From Thiohalobacter sp. IOR34 (GTDB lineage Bacteria; Pseudomonadota; Gammaproteobacteria; Thiohalobacterales; Thiohalobacteraceae): a stretch of 64,000 bases of DNA. Of this stretch, positions 1 to 8,712 are shown piece after piece (within the stretch, counting starts at the first letter, position 1; each line of letters begins with the position of its first letter). The position numbers and the translations under genes were made by a program. The stretch is from positions 2,267,438 through 2,331,437 of the forward strand of contig NZ_CP128988.1 in assembly GCF_030406045.1 (NCBI RefSeq), written 5' to 3'. The notes under the pieces were generated by a model. That model ran no database searches. It was not told the DNA's origin and was given only the letters and a program-made list of their open reading frames with translations.

Positions 1-897
1 GTCACCTCCAGTGGACACGCCATGCGCTACCTGGAGCGGGAAGCAGACCTGGTGCTGGTACTGGGTGCGGGGTTCAATGAGCGCACCAGCTACCTGTGGG
101 ACGAGAAACTGCTTGCGGGGAAAAAGATCATTCAGGTCGACAATGACTCACAGCAACTGGAGAAGGTGTTTCATGCCGACCTGGTGGTCGAGGCCGATCT
201 GGGCGCCTACCTGAATGCCTTGGACGCTGCGGTGGCGCAACAGGCGATCGCCCCGAAGGCACCCGTGGATGTCACCGCATTCGTGAAACAGGTACGGCAG
301 GAGATCGACGCAGCGGGCGAGACCATATTCGATAAAAAGTTCGACCATATAAAAGCGCTGTATGCCTGGCTGGAAGAGACATTTCCCGACGGCCTGATCA
401 TGTTCGATGACAACATCGTCTTCGCGCAAAACTTCTATCGCGTCTCCACCAGAGACCGCTTCATCCCCAATACGGGAATCTCCTCGCTGGGTCATGCCAT
501 TCCGGCAGCCATCGCTGCCAGCTTCGCACTGCACGGCGCGGAAAGACGGCCGGTATTCGCCATGATCGGTGACGGGGGGTTCCAGATGTGCTGCATGGAG
601 ATCATGACGGCGGTCAACTACGGCGTGCCCCTGAACATCGTGCTGTTCAACAACGAGACCATGGGCCTCATCCGCAAAAACCAGCATCAGCACTACAACG
701 ACCGGTTCATCGACTGCGAGTTCGAAAACCCGGATTTCTCCCTGCTGGCGAAATCCTTCGGCATCAGGCATGTACGGGTAGAAGAGGTCGCTGATTTGGA
801 AGCGCTGGCCGATTCCCTGGACTTCATGAGTGGCATCAACCTCATCGAGATCCCCATCGATCGGGATGCCTACCCCAATTATTCCTCGAGGCGCTAA
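1..897 (+). CDS. Thiamine pyrophosphate-dependent enzyme, C-terminal part (5' end outside window)
   Basis: The reading frame is open from the first base, so the gene begins upstream and only the central and C-terminal domains (about 298 residues) are visible. The N-terminal visible part (DLVLVLGAGF, then IIQVDND) looks like the central nucleotide-fold domain of acetolactate-synthase-like enzymes. The C-terminal part carries the TPP/Mg signature, starting at GDGGF (about visible residue 189) and ending about 28 residues later at LFNN. These features place it in the acetolactate synthase/pyruvate-decarboxylase-like superfamily; the substrate cannot be read. It is followed after 27 bp by a glycosyltransferase-like gene on the same strand, so a role in making a precursor for a glycan or modified surface molecule is possible (inference). 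It ends with TAA at 895-897. Confidence 0.85.
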   Translation, partial: VTSSGHAMRYLEREADLVLVLGAGFNERTSYLWDEKLLAGKKIIQVDNDSQQLEKVFHADLVVEADLGAYLNALDAAVAQQAIAPKAPVDVTAFVKQVRQEIDAAGETIFDKKFDHIKALYAWLEETFPDGLIMFDDNIVFAQNFYRVSTRDRFIPNTGISSLGHAIPAAIAASFALHGAERRPVFAMIGDGGFQMCCMEIMTAVNYGVPLNIVLFNNETMGLIRKNQHQHYNDRFIDCEFENPDFSLLAKSFGIRHVRVEEVADLEALADSLDFMSGINLIEIPIDRDAYPNYSSRR

Positions 898-924
898 CAT
901 CAACGCCATGCGACCGACTCCAGA

Positions 925-2793
925 ATGACGAACAGCCGCACTCCGCATCTTGAAGACTGCCTGCTGTGTTACGGCCAAGCCGATGCGGGCCTGCGCGAGT
1001 TGCAGGCGCGGCTGCGGCGACTGCAGGCAGACAGCGACACGCCGCTCAGCGAACTCATCGCCGCCTACGACGCCTGTTACCCGCGCTTGGAAAGGGCGCT
1101 CTGGCAATGCAGCAAGGACGACGAATTTGCATCCCTGCTGGCGCGTTACCAGGCCCTTTTCCGGGAGCAGGAAAGGCTCATCCAGCAGGATTCCCGCAAC
1201 AGGCGAGCGGGCGATACCCGCCATGACTTCATCCTCGGCATACCGGTCGCCGACCGCCCCGCACACCTGCAGGCCTGCCTGGAGAGCATCCATCAGGTTC
1301 TGGAACGGTTTGGCTATGGCGGAAAACGCGACGGACGTTACGTAAAGATCCGGATTGTGGTCGCCGAAGACAGCCGCCATGAGAGGAACGTCCAGCATCA
1401 CCGGGAACTCGTCGATGAGTATCGGCAGAAAGGCTTGCAGGTCGTCCACTTCGGACAGGATGAGCAATACGCGCTCCTGCAGTCGATACCAGCAGCCGAA
1501 CGCGAACTGCTCGGCAACATCCTCACCCGGCAGCCAAAGGACAGGTTCTATCTCAAGGGGCAGGCCGCCAACCGCAACCTGTGCTACCTGAAGTTTCTGG
1601 AGCTGACGGAAGACAGGGACCGAACGCTGTATTACCTGGTCGACAGCGACCAGGCGTTCTGCGTCAACCGGCAGACCCGGCAGGGCGAGGAGGCCGTCTT
1701 TGCGCTGAACTACTTCCATATCATCGACAGGGTCTTCCGCACCACCGGGACGCTGATGTTGACCGGCAAACTGGTCGGCGACCCACCGGTCTCTCCCGCG
1801 GTGATGGCGGGTGGCTTCCTGGATGACGTCGCGGCCTTCTTTGCGGATCTGGCCGGGCGGCATGCGCACGATGCCTGCAGGTTCCATGCCCTGCCGGAAC
1901 ACCCGACTGGCGACGCCGCCTACCATGACATGGCCGGACTGTTCGGTTTTGCGCACAAAGCGGAGACATTCCCCTACCGGTGCCGGATCCAGGGCCCACA
2001 TGACCATGCCGCCTGCCTGCGGGACTTCAGCCAGCGGCTCAATGCCTTCTTCTTCGGCGAACACCCGACGCGCAGCACGCATTTTGTCTATGGCGACGGC
2101 TTCGACGCGCTCACGCCGGCGCGGACCATCTATCCCGGCAACTACGTCGTCAACTTTGCAGGACTCAAGTACATCATCCCCTTCGGTCATCTGCGGCTGC
2201 GCATGTCCGGCCCCACCGCAGGACGCCTGATCGCTGCGGAGATCGGCCATCGCTTCGCCTCCATCAACATGCCGCACCTGCATCAGCGCACCTCGCAGGC
2301 GGGTTTGCAGGACAATTTCCGGCCCGGCGTAGAGCTGGGCGGGGAAAACGTGCAGCAAGTCGATCTGTCCGACGAGTTCGAGCGCCAGTTCTTCGGTGAT
2401 CTGATGCTGTTCACGACCGAGCGTCTGGTACAGGAGAAGGATGTAAAGCAACCCTTCACGAGGGACTCGGTGAGCCCGATCCTGGCCCGGAAGGAGACGG
2501 AACTGCTGGCGCTGTACCGGCGGAACCGCCAGGCCATCGTGGAGGCAAACAGGAAGCTCGAGGAATACGTATTCCGCGGCGATCAGTGGTGGATGAAATC
2601 GGACTCGTTGGGCAATGCCATGCAGCAGCTGCGCAGCTTCATCAGCAATATCGATTACAATTTTGGCGACCAGTCACCCGCCTGGAAAAAGATCCAGTCG
2701 ATGGAACACCGTGAGATGCGCAAGCGGCAGATCATGGAGGCGTTGACCCACTACCGGCCCGAGCGCGAGGCCTGGGATCGGCTGTTTGCCTAG
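925..2793 (+). CDS. Large glycosyltransferase-like protein of unknown specificity (622 aa)
   Basis: This is a 622-residue cytosolic protein with no signal peptide or membrane segment. Residues 1-100 are helical and charged. From about residue 103 there is a GT-A-like start (LGIPVADRPAHLQACLESI), and at about 236-244 a YLVDSDQAF segment that resembles the metal-binding DxD site of family-2 glycosyltransferases. The C-terminal 150 residues are again helical. I do not recognise a named family. Its closeness to the TPP-enzyme gene upstream (27 bp) and a sulfotransferase-like gene downstream suggests a glycan or surface-polymer cluster. The stop codon TAG lies inside the CTAG end of a 253-bp repeat element. 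Coding on this strand is preferred over the long antisense frame because of the recognisable motifs. Confidence 0.7.
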   Translation: MTNSRTPHLEDCLLCYGQADAGLRELQARLRRLQADSDTPLSELIAAYDACYPRLERALWQCSKDDEFASLLARYQALFREQERLIQQDSRNRRAGDTRHDFILGIPVADRPAHLQACLESIHQVLERFGYGGKRDGRYVKIRIVVAEDSRHERNVQHHRELVDEYRQKGLQVVHFGQDEQYALLQSIPAAERELLGNILTRQPKDRFYLKGQAANRNLCYLKFLELTEDRDRTLYYLVDSDQAFCVNRQTRQGEEAVFALNYFHIIDRVFRTTGTLMLTGKLVGDPPVSPAVMAGGFLDDVAAFFADLAGRHAHDACRFHALPEHPTGDAAYHDMAGLFGFAHKAETFPYRCRIQGPHDHAACLRDFSQRLNAFFFGEHPTRSTHFVYGDGFDALTPARTIYPGNYVVNFAGLKYIIPFGHLRLRMSGPTAGRLIAAEIGHRFASINMPHLHQRTSQAGLQDNFRPGVELGGENVQQVDLSDEFERQFFGDLMLFTTERLVQEKDVKQPFTRDSVSPILARKETELLALYRRNRQAIVEANRKLEEYVFRGDQWWMKSDSLGNAMQQLRSFISNIDYNFGDQSPAWKKIQSMEHREMRKRQIMEALTHYRPEREAWDRLFA

Positions 2794-3042
2794 CCCGGAT
2801 ATTGCACCAAGGCGGCGCGCATGATCGGCGTGTAGACTGACATACAAGGCCGGGAGGCTCGCAAATGGCTCCTCACGGCGGGGTACACTTTGTGCCTATT
2901 CGATGTCAGGCCGACTCTGGCTTCGCATCTTGGGTGATCCTCCTCAAGCCATAGCAACGGCCATGACTTTTCGGACGATTACCCAAGCTGCCTTGCCAGC
3001 CTCGCCCTGAGCATCGAATCCTTGGTGCAATATCCGGGCTAG
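2790..3042. repeat. 253-bp CTAG-bounded inverted-end element, full copy 1
   Basis: The element starts CTAGCCCGGATATTGCACC and ends with the inverse GGTGCAATATCCGGGCTAG, giving about 20-bp inverted ends plus an internal imperfect hairpin in its right half. Two other copies (8709-8961 and 22616-22868) have exactly the same length. It has no coding capacity, so it looks like a MITE-type non-autonomous element. The left CTAG contains the TAG stop codon of the preceding gene, and its right end lies 4 bp beyond the stop codon of the convergent sulfotransferase-like gene. It fills the whole gap between these two genes. Confidence 0.8.
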
Positions 3043-3046
3043 CCTC

Positions 3047-3793
3047 TCACCGAGCGGCTGACGGGGGCAGGGTCACGGCATCCTTGGCGCGCGCGACGAT
3101 CAGCGTGCGGCACGCTTCGTACACCTTCCTTGCCCTCGCCAGTTCCGCGACGCCAACGGAAACATGAGAATAATCCGTCGGGGTGCGGTGTATTCTGCCG
3201 CTGTAGATGCGTTTCGATGAATCCCCCTTGCCGGCCTTGCCGGTCTGACTGAACGACTGGTAGTGTCCGGCCAACGGCGGGGACAGTTCGAGCCAGCCGC
3301 TGAGGCGCGCCAGCAGCACCTCGGGTGCGGCCTGAAACATTTCGGCATCATAGTAGTAATAGGGAGCCTTTGCACTGCTGCAGAAATCGGCAAGCCATTG
3401 CAGCCGCTCGATGTAATAGTCTGTCGCGGCAAGCGGCGAGGCATACAGCTCATCGGTTTGCTTACGGGAAAACAGATCGACGATGCTCTTGATGCTATGT
3501 GCCGGCTCCTGCAGCGCGACCAGAATCTTGCAGTCGGCCAGGCCGGCCTGTTCGAGGTCCAGGCGATAGTCGTTGTGCAGCAGCTTGTCGAAGATATAAC
3601 GGCTGCCCGTCTTCAGAGATTCAGACTCCTGAAGCACCTCGAGCTGCCTTGGGCGCGACATGCCATCCTCATAGCTGACATGCATCTCGAAGTAGCCATT
3701 GACGAGGGGGTGCGAGCCAAGAATATGGCCGGCCAGCGAGGTGAGAGCACGCATGTGGCTGAGCAGGAAAATCCGCGTATAGGAATCGGGCAT
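3047..3793 (-). CDS. Sulfotransferase-like protein
   Basis: The 248-residue product starts MPDSYTRIFLLSHMRALTSL. An upstream in-frame start at 3832 would add 13 residues, but the family-like beginning favours 3793. The early segment with 'HMRALTSLAGHILGSHP' followed by GYFEMH resembles the phosphosulfate-binding loop region of PAPS-dependent sulfotransferases (RSGTTLL...LxxHP...xxE pattern), with the usual small loop residues altered. A second conserved-looking stretch is the arginine/serine-containing region before 'KRIYSGRIHR' near the C terminus. It is convergent with the glycosyltransferase-like gene across a repeat element. It probably modifies a glycan or other surface molecule; the family assignment is moderate, because the canonical loop is degenerate. 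Confidence 0.55.
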   Translation of the reverse strand: MPDSYTRIFLLSHMRALTSLAGHILGSHPLVNGYFEMHVSYEDGMSRPRQLEVLQESESLKTGSRYIFDKLLHNDYRLDLEQAGLADCKILVALQEPAHSIKSIVDLFSRKQTDELYASPLAATDYYIERLQWLADFCSSAKAPYYYYDAEMFQAAPEVLLARLSGWLELSPPLAGHYQSFSQTGKAGKGDSSKRIYSGRIHRTPTDYSHVSVGVAELARARKVYEACRTLIVARAKDAVTLPPSAAR

Positions 3794-3964
3794 GGCGTGC
3801 AGCTTAGCGGAAACAGCTTGGTCTTGTCGCATCAGGCGCAGGCACCGTTCCAGGCTTCCTTGGCGCCAATTATTCCCTGACCATGGTTTCAGGCTAGTTG
3901 GGACATACTAGCTAATTCGAAATATCAAACGTACTTGAATGCAGGAAATGCGGTTACCCGTGCC

Positions 3965-4471
3965 CTATCTCTTATACACCTTACGCCGAAACAGGTCGTT
4001 GCGGCGGCTGACCAGGCGGTCGAGGAACAACAGGCCGTCCAGGTGGTCGATCTCGTGTTGCACGGCCCGCGCCTCGAAACCCTCCATGTCGTATTCCAGC
4101 TTGTTGCCTTCGGGATCCAAGGCTTCGAGATGGATCCTTTCTGCGCGGATCACGTTGCCGGTGTAATCGGGCACGGACAGGCAGCCCTCGCGGCCGACGG
4201 CGTAGCCATCCCACTCGGTGATCTCCGGGTTCACCAGCACCAGGTAGCCATGATTGGCTACGGGGCGTTTCATCCTGGAGACATCGACGATCACGATGCG
4301 CTGGAAACGCCCGACCTGAGGAGCGGCGATACCGACCGCACCCGGTCCGGCCAGGCGGGTCTCCTCCAGGTCGGCGATGAAGGCGCGCAGTTCCTCGTCG
4401 AAGGACTCGACGGGTTCGGATACCTGCTTGAGGCGCGAATCGGGGTAGGTGAGGATGTCGAGAACGGCCAT
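3965..4471 (-). CDS. def: Peptide deformylase
   Basis: Peptide deformylase removes the N-formyl group from nascent proteins at the ribosome exit. All three family motifs are present: GIAAPQVG at 47-54, EGCLS at 95-99 (metal ligand Cys97) and HEIDH at 139-143 (two His ligands and catalytic Glu140). The length of 168 residues is typical. The gene is not next to fmt as it is in many relatives; instead it lies 12 bp downstream of an ACT-domain regulator gene on the same strand, with which it probably shares a transcript. Confidence 0.97.
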   Translation of the reverse strand: MAVLDILTYPDSRLKQVSEPVESFDEELRAFIADLEETRLAGPGAVGIAAPQVGRFQRIVIVDVSRMKRPVANHGYLVLVNPEITEWDGYAVGREGCLSVPDYTGNVIRAERIHLEALDPEGNKLEYDMEGFEARAVQHEIDHLDGLLFLDRLVSRRNDLFRRKVYKR

Positions 4472-4483
4472 GTGTTTCCTGGC

Positions 4484-5008
4484 CTAGCCGATCATGGTGT
4501 CGATAGGCTGGATGTCGACATCGATGCCGTCTTCCCTCGTGATCACATCCAGCGCGGAACGCAGCGCCTCGACCCCCTCGCCCGCCTGGCCCTCGATGCT
4601 CATGATGTAGACAGGCCTGTCTTCGCTGCCACCGACATCCGACTGCAGGTCGAGGATGTTCAGCCCGGCCTCGGCCAGCGCTCCGGTCACCTGGGCCACG
4701 ATGCCGGCGCGGTCGGCACCGAACACGGTGATGCGCACGTCGGGAATGAGGTGTTGATGAAGATGCCCCTCGATACGATCGATGTGCAGATGCAGGCCGA
4801 GTGACTCGGTGACCGGCTCGACCAGTTCCTGCAAGGCACGTGTGCTGCCATCGTAGTAGACCATCAGCATGATGGTGAAGTTGCCGCCGAGGCGCATCAT
4901 CGCGGCCTCGCCCAGGTTGGCGCCGCCCTCGTAGAGCGCCGCGGTCAGCCGGGCGACGATACCCGGCCGGTCTTCACCGACCAACGTCAGCATGTACCAC
5001 TTGGCCAT
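4484..5008 (-). CDS. Double ACT-domain protein, glycine cleavage system regulator (GcvR-like)
   Basis: The 174-residue protein consists of two ACT domains. The first begins at MLTLVGEDRPGIVARLTAAL (residues 6-25) and the second at about 91 (RITVFGADRAGIVAQVTGAL). This architecture is that of GcvR-type regulators, which in E. coli bind GcvA and respond to glycine. No DNA-binding domain is present, so any transcriptional role would be through a partner protein. Neither gcv genes nor gcvA lie in the window. It is 12 bp upstream of def, implying co-transcription. The function is assigned by family only. Confidence 0.8.
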   Translation of the reverse strand: MAKWYMLTLVGEDRPGIVARLTAALYEGGANLGEAAMMRLGGNFTIMLMVYYDGSTRALQELVEPVTESLGLHLHIDRIEGHLHQHLIPDVRITVFGADRAGIVAQVTGALAEAGLNILDLQSDVGGSEDRPVYIMSIEGQAGEGVEALRSALDVITREDGIDVDIQPIDTMIG

Positions 5009-5074
5009 CGGATGCTCCTCATGATTCTTGCCGTTTCATTCCATTCTCGACACAAAGCGTCGCAAACGCAAAAT

Positions 5075-5111
5075 TCCAGCTCCCAGCTTCTGGCTTCTGT
5101 CTTCTGGATCA
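5075..5111 (-). repeat. Heptanucleotide array beginning at the ZIP transporter stop codon
   Basis: On the minus strand the ZIP stop codon TGA is directly followed by TCCA and then degenerate heptamers GAAGACA, GAAGCCA, GAAGCTG and GGAGCTG. The array is short but keeps strict 7-base phase. The purine-rich strand is the sense strand of the gene it follows, as at the other three heptamer loci in this window. Confidence 0.7.
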
Positions 5112-5894
5112 ATGCAACGTCGCATGCGCCAGGTAGATCACCAGCACCCCGGCGGCGATCAACGCTACCTGCTGCAGGGTGGCGGCGGCCTGCACCCGCT
5201 TGTGCAAGCCGGGGATCAGATCGGCGACGGCAATGTAGATGAAGCTTGCGGCGGCAATGGCCAGCACGTAGGGAAGGGCCTCCTGGGCCTGCTGCATGCT
5301 GTAGTAGGCCACCAGGCCGCCGATCACCGTGGTCAGGCTGGAGAGCACGTTGTAGAAAAAGGCACGGCTGCGGGAAAACCCGCTGTGCAACAACACGGCG
5401 AAATCGCCGACCTCCTGGGGTATCTCGTGCGCCGCCACTGCCAGGCTGGTGACGATACCCAGATGCACGTCGGTGAGGAAGGCCGCGCCGATCAGCACGC
5501 CGTCGACCAGGTTGTGCACCCCATCGCCGATCAGGATCAGGGTGCCGGCCGCCGGCGAATGGCTGTGACTGTCGTGCTCCGGCTGGTGGACCTCGCAGTG
5601 CGACTCGTGGCAGTGCCGCCAGAGTACCAGCTTCTCGAGCAGGAAAAAGCCGAGCACGCCGGCCAGCACCGTACCCATGATGACATGCATATCATCGATA
5701 CCTGGCGCGGCAAGGGCGTGCGGCAGAAGCGCGAGGAAGGCCGCGCCGAGCAACGCACCGATGGCGAAGCTGACGAAATGCGGCAGCAGCCGGAGCCGCA
5801 TCCTCTCGGGAAAGGCGAGGAACAGTGCAGCAGCCGCCACGCTGAGCACACCACCCAGCAGGCAGAAGAGCAGAATCCAGGTCAGCAACGGCAT
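5109..5894 (-). CDS. ZIP-family metal transporter
   Basis: This inner-membrane protein of 261 residues has about eight hydrophobic segments. The histidine-rich cytosolic loop between segments III and IV (HCHESHCEVHQPEHDSHSHS) and the paired metal-site motifs HNLVDG in segment IV and HEIPQEVGD in segment V are diagnostic of the ZIP family, which moves Zn2+, Fe2+ or related divalent cations into the cytosol. The HEIPQE version is that of the GufA/ZupT-like and LIV-1-like subgroups. It is transcribed away from pgeF's downstream end as a separate unit. The exact metal is not determined by the sequence. Confidence 0.9.
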   Translation of the reverse strand: MPLLTWILLFCLLGGVLSVAAAALFLAFPERMRLRLLPHFVSFAIGALLGAAFLALLPHALAAPGIDDMHVIMGTVLAGVLGFFLLEKLVLWRHCHESHCEVHQPEHDSHSHSPAAGTLILIGDGVHNLVDGVLIGAAFLTDVHLGIVTSLAVAAHEIPQEVGDFAVLLHSGFSRSRAFFYNVLSSLTTVIGGLVAYYSMQQAQEALPYVLAIAAASFIYIAVADLIPGLHKRVQAAATLQQVALIAAGVLVIYLAHATLH

Positions 5895-5975
5895 GGGGCC
5901 TCACTCCTCGCGGGAAAGCGCCGGATGATACCGCATCCGCCGTGGCGGGGGCGAGATATCGGCCGCTACGCCGGC

Positions 5976-6048
5976 CTATCCCGCATATTGCACGAAGGAT
6001 TCGAGTTTCAGGGCGAATCTGGCCAAGCAGTTTCAATATGCGGGCTAT
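5976..6048. repeat. Short (73-bp) derivative of the inverted-end element, flanked by CTAT direct repeats
   Basis: The ends CCCGCATATTGCACGAAGG and CAATATGCGGG are inverted relative to each other and match the 253-bp elements, but the middle is deleted to about 40 bp. Both outer sides carry CTAT, so a 4-bp target duplication is visible here in a non-palindromic form. The right CTAT supplies the TAG stop codon of pgeF on the minus strand (6045-6047). Confidence 0.7.
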
Positions 6049-6806
6049 CCCCCACCCGGCCCGGGTTCGAGCCAGATCAGGCTCGCCATGCGACCGGTAT
6101 CGCCATCGCGGCGGTAGGAGTAGAAGCGGGCCCTGTCCTCGTGGGTGCACCAGTGGCCGCCATACACCGCACGGACGCCGCGCGCCGCCAGCCGCTGCCG
6201 GGCCAGGGCATAAAGATCGGCCCGCCAGCCCCCCGCCTCCCTGTGGAAGGCCGTCGCCGCCGCCGGGTCCGCGGCAACGAAGGCGGCGCGCACCTCGTCC
6301 CCGACCGCGAAGGCACGCGGGCCGATGGCCGGCCCCAGCCATGCGAGCAGCTCGCTGCCGGGGCGATCCATGGCATCGAGGGCCGCCTCGATCACGCCGC
6401 CTGCCAGCCCGCGCCAGCCGGCATGCACCGCCGCCACCCGGCGGCCGGCACGGTCGCAGAGCAACAGCGGCAGACAATCCGCGGTAAGCACGGCGCAGAC
6501 CACGCCGGGCTGCGCGGTGGTGCTGCCATCGGCCCCGGCCGTGCCGCTCAGCCGGGCCGCATCGACGATGCCGGTGCCGTGCACCTGGCGCAGCCAGACC
6601 GGCTCGGCAGGCAACCCCAGTCGCGTCCGCAGGCGCTCGCGGTTGGCGGCCACGGCGGCGGGGTCGTCACCGACGTGATCGGCGAGGTTGAGGCTGTCAT
6701 AGGGCGGCCGGCTGACGCCACCGGCGCGGGTGGTGGTCAGCGCCCGCACGACGGCCGGCGCCGGCCAGTCCGGGATCAGCCAGTCCGCCGTTTCGTCTTC
6801 CCGCAT
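6045..6806 (-). CDS. pgeF: Peptidoglycan editing factor / purine nucleoside phosphorylase (YfiH, laccase-domain)
   Basis: The 253-residue product has the Cu/Zn-binding 'polyphenol oxidase' fold signature: the WLRQVHG stretch, LTADCLPLLL, AAVHAGWRGL, and near the C terminus GGHWCTHED. The Cys and two His residues in these motifs form the metal site. In E. coli, PgeF corrects wrong muropeptides; related proteins phosphorolyse purine nucleosides. The start at 6806 is chosen because AAGGAGGATCACGG precedes it; the frame stays open further upstream but overlaps rluD. The gene lies 61 bp downstream of rluD, the same pair as in E. coli (rluD-yfiH opposite bamD). Its stop codon is provided by a repeat element. 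Confidence 0.92.
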   Translation of the reverse strand: MREDETADWLIPDWPAPAVVRALTTTRAGGVSRPPYDSLNLADHVGDDPAAVAANRERLRTRLGLPAEPVWLRQVHGTGIVDAARLSGTAGADGSTTAQPGVVCAVLTADCLPLLLCDRAGRRVAAVHAGWRGLAGGVIEAALDAMDRPGSELLAWLGPAIGPRAFAVGDEVRAAFVAADPAAATAFHREAGGWRADLYALARQRLAARGVRAVYGGHWCTHEDRARFYSYRRDGDTGRMASLIWLEPGPGGG

Positions 6807-6867
6807 CCGTGATCCTCCTTCACGACCATGTGCCCGGTCTGCCGAACGACGGCGGGCCATGCCCCGC

Positions 6868-7827
6868 CTACCCGGCCGCGTCCTCCCGCAGGGCCGCGAG
6901 CAGGGCCTGGAAATCGGCCGGCGGCGGCGCCTCCCAGGCCATCGTCTCGCCACTTGCCGGATGGTCCAGGACCAGCCGGGTGGCGTGCAGGGCCTGGCGG
7001 CGGAAACCGTGCAGGGTCTGGCGCAGGGCCTCGCCCGCCCCGGCCGGCTGGCGCTGGCGTCCGCCATAGACCGGATCACCGACCAGCGGATGCCGCAACC
7101 AGGCCATGTGCACCCGGATCTGGTGGGTGCGGCCGGTCTCCAACGATACCCGCAGCAGGCTGTGGGCACGGAAGCGCTCCGCCACCCGGTAGTGGGTGAC
7201 GGCCGGCTTGCCGCCGTGCCTGAGCACCGCCATGCGCTTGCGGTCGACGGGGTGACGGCCAATGGGCTGCTCGACGCTGCCGCCCGCCGTCATCACGCCC
7301 CAGACCACGGCCAGGTATTCGCGGCTCACGCTGCGCGCCTGCAGCTGGGCCACCAGCGAGTGATGGGCCGTGAGGGTGCGCGCCACCACCATCAGCCCGC
7401 TTGTGTCCTTGTCCAGGCGGTGCACGATGCCGGCCCGCGGCACGGCGGCCAGGGCCGGGTCATGGTGCAGCAGGGCGTTCTGCAGGGTGCCGTCGGGATT
7501 GCCGGCCGCCGGATGCACCACCAGCCCGGCCGGCTTGTCGATCACCAGCAGCTCGGCATCCTCATGGACGATCTGCAGCGGAATGTCCTGGGCCTCGCAC
7601 CGCCGGTCCTCGGGCAGGCTGGCGGTGATCTCCACCTGCTCGCCGCCGGCCAGCTTGTCGCGCGGCCGGGTCCAGGCCCTGCCGTCGACCTGCACCGCCC
7701 CGGCCCGAACCCAGTGCTGGAGGCGACTGCGGGAATAGTCGGGAAACAGCTCGGCCAGGACCTGGTCGAGGCGCCGCCCGGCCGCCTCTGCCGGTACCCG
7801 GGCGGACAACTGCATCAGTTCTGCCAT
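6868..7827 (-). CDS. rluD: 23S rRNA pseudouridine synthase D
   Basis: The 319-residue protein begins [20 protein letters not shown] and has an N-terminal S4 RNA-binding domain (about 18-75: [20 protein letters not shown]) followed by the RluA-type catalytic domain with the signature [14 protein letters not shown] containing the catalytic Asp (about 143). In E. coli this enzyme makes pseudouridines 1911, 1915 and 1917 of helix 69. Position divergent from bamD and upstream of pgeF supports RluD rather than RluA or RluC. The frame is open upstream to 8592, but that part is antisense to bamD and is discarded. Confidence 0.95.
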   Translation of the reverse strand: MAELMQLSARVPAEAAGRRLDQVLAELFPDYSRSRLQHWVRAGAVQVDGRAWTRPRDKLAGGEQVEITASLPEDRRCEAQDIPLQIVHEDAELLVIDKPAGLVVHPAAGNPDGTLQNALLHHDPALAAVPRAGIVHRLDKDTSGLMVVARTLTAHHSLVAQLQARSVSREYLAVVWGVMTAGGSVEQPIGRHPVDRKRMAVLRHGGKPAVTHYRVAERFRAHSLLRVSLETGRTHQIRVHMAWLRHPLVGDPVYGGRQRQPAGAGEALRQTLHGFRRQALHATRLVLDHPASGETMAWEAPPPADFQALLAALREDAAG

Positions 7828-7846
7828 AACCCACATACTAAGCCAG

Positions 7847-7894
7847 CCTGGATATTGCACCAAGGATTTGCCCTGAGAATCGAATCCTTGGTGC
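7847..7894. repeat. Remnant of the inverted-end element in the rluD-bamD divergent region
   Basis: CCTGGATATTGCACCAAGG and its inverse CCTTGGTGC enclose about 20 bp that end in GAATCC, as in the right end of the 253-bp elements. Terminal CTAG sequences are lost. It lies within the divergent promoter region. Confidence 0.6.
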
Positions 7895-7971
7895 TGGCGG
7901 CAGGCACCGCAGCGCGCCAATTCGGGTATACTTCCGCTTTCCTTGTCAGACGAAAAAGACGGTCGAACCCC

Positions 7972-8712
7972 ATGCCGCTGCTGCGATTGTTCCTGCTGGG
8001 ACTGCTCACCCTCAACCTGCTGGCCGGCTGCTCGCTGCTGCCCGACGAGATCGACGAAACCAAGGGCTGGTCGGCGCAGAAGCTGTATGCCAAGGCCAAG
8101 GAGAACCTCTCCGAGGGCAACTACGAGCGCGCCATCGAGCTGTACGAGAAGCTGGAGGCCCGCTACCCCTTCGGCAGGTACGCCCAGCAGGCGCTGCTGG
8201 AATCGGCCTATGCCTACTACAAGTACGACGAGCCGGACACGGCCATCGCCACCCTCGACCGCTTCATCAAGACCTATCCGCAGCATCCGCATCTGGACTA
8301 CGCCTACTATCTGAAGGGGCTGGTGAACTTCAACCGCGGCCGGAACCTGATCGACCGCTTCCTGCCGCGCGATCCCTCGGAACGCGATCCGGGCGCCGCC
8401 CGCCAGTCGTTCTTCGATTTCCAGACCTTGGTCAAGCGCTTCCCGGCCAGCCCGTACAGCAAGGACGCCACCCAGCGCATGCTGTTCCTGCGCAACAACC
8501 TGGCCAGCTACGAGGTGCACGTGGCCGACTACTACATGCGCCGTCATGCCTACGTCGCTGCCATCAACCGCGCCGAGTACGTCATCGAGCACTTTCCCCG
8601 CACGCCGGCCGTACCCGATGCCCTGGAGATCCTGATCCGTGCCTACCGGATCCTCGATCTGAACGATCTGGCCGAGGATGCGCTGCGGGTCTACCGTCTC
8701 AACTATCCCTAG
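7972..8712 (+). CDS. bamD: Outer membrane protein assembly factor BamD
   Basis: The 246-residue lipoprotein has a signal peptide with lipobox LLAGC (Cys at 20) and several tetratricopeptide-type helical repeats from about residue 35 ([20 protein letters not shown] onward) to the C terminus. BamD is an essential part of the BAM complex that inserts beta-barrel proteins into the outer membrane; it binds BamA at the periplasmic face. Length and divergence from rluD match E. coli yfiO. The TAG stop codon lies in the CTAG start of a 253-bp element. Confidence 0.96.
   Translation: MPLLRLFLLGLLTLNLLAGCSLLPDEIDETKGWSAQKLYAKAKENLSEGNYERAIELYEKLEARYPFGRYAQQALLESAYAYYKYDEPDTAIATLDRFIKTYPQHPHLDYAYYLKGLVNFNRGRNLIDRFLPRDPSERDPGAARQSFFDFQTLVKRFPASPYSKDATQRMLFLRNNLASYEVHVADYYMRRHAYVAAINRAEYVIEHFPRTPAVPDALEILIRAYRILDLNDLAEDALRVYRLNYP

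Noticed and set aside
148-2451. 767-codon open frame on the minus strand
   Set aside because: It is antisense to the TPP enzyme and glycosyltransferase-like genes, shows no motif and is explained by high GC at third positions.
6807-7262. N-terminal extension of pgeF to 7262
   Set aside because: The added part is antisense-frame sequence inside rluD; a strong ribosome-binding site precedes 6806.
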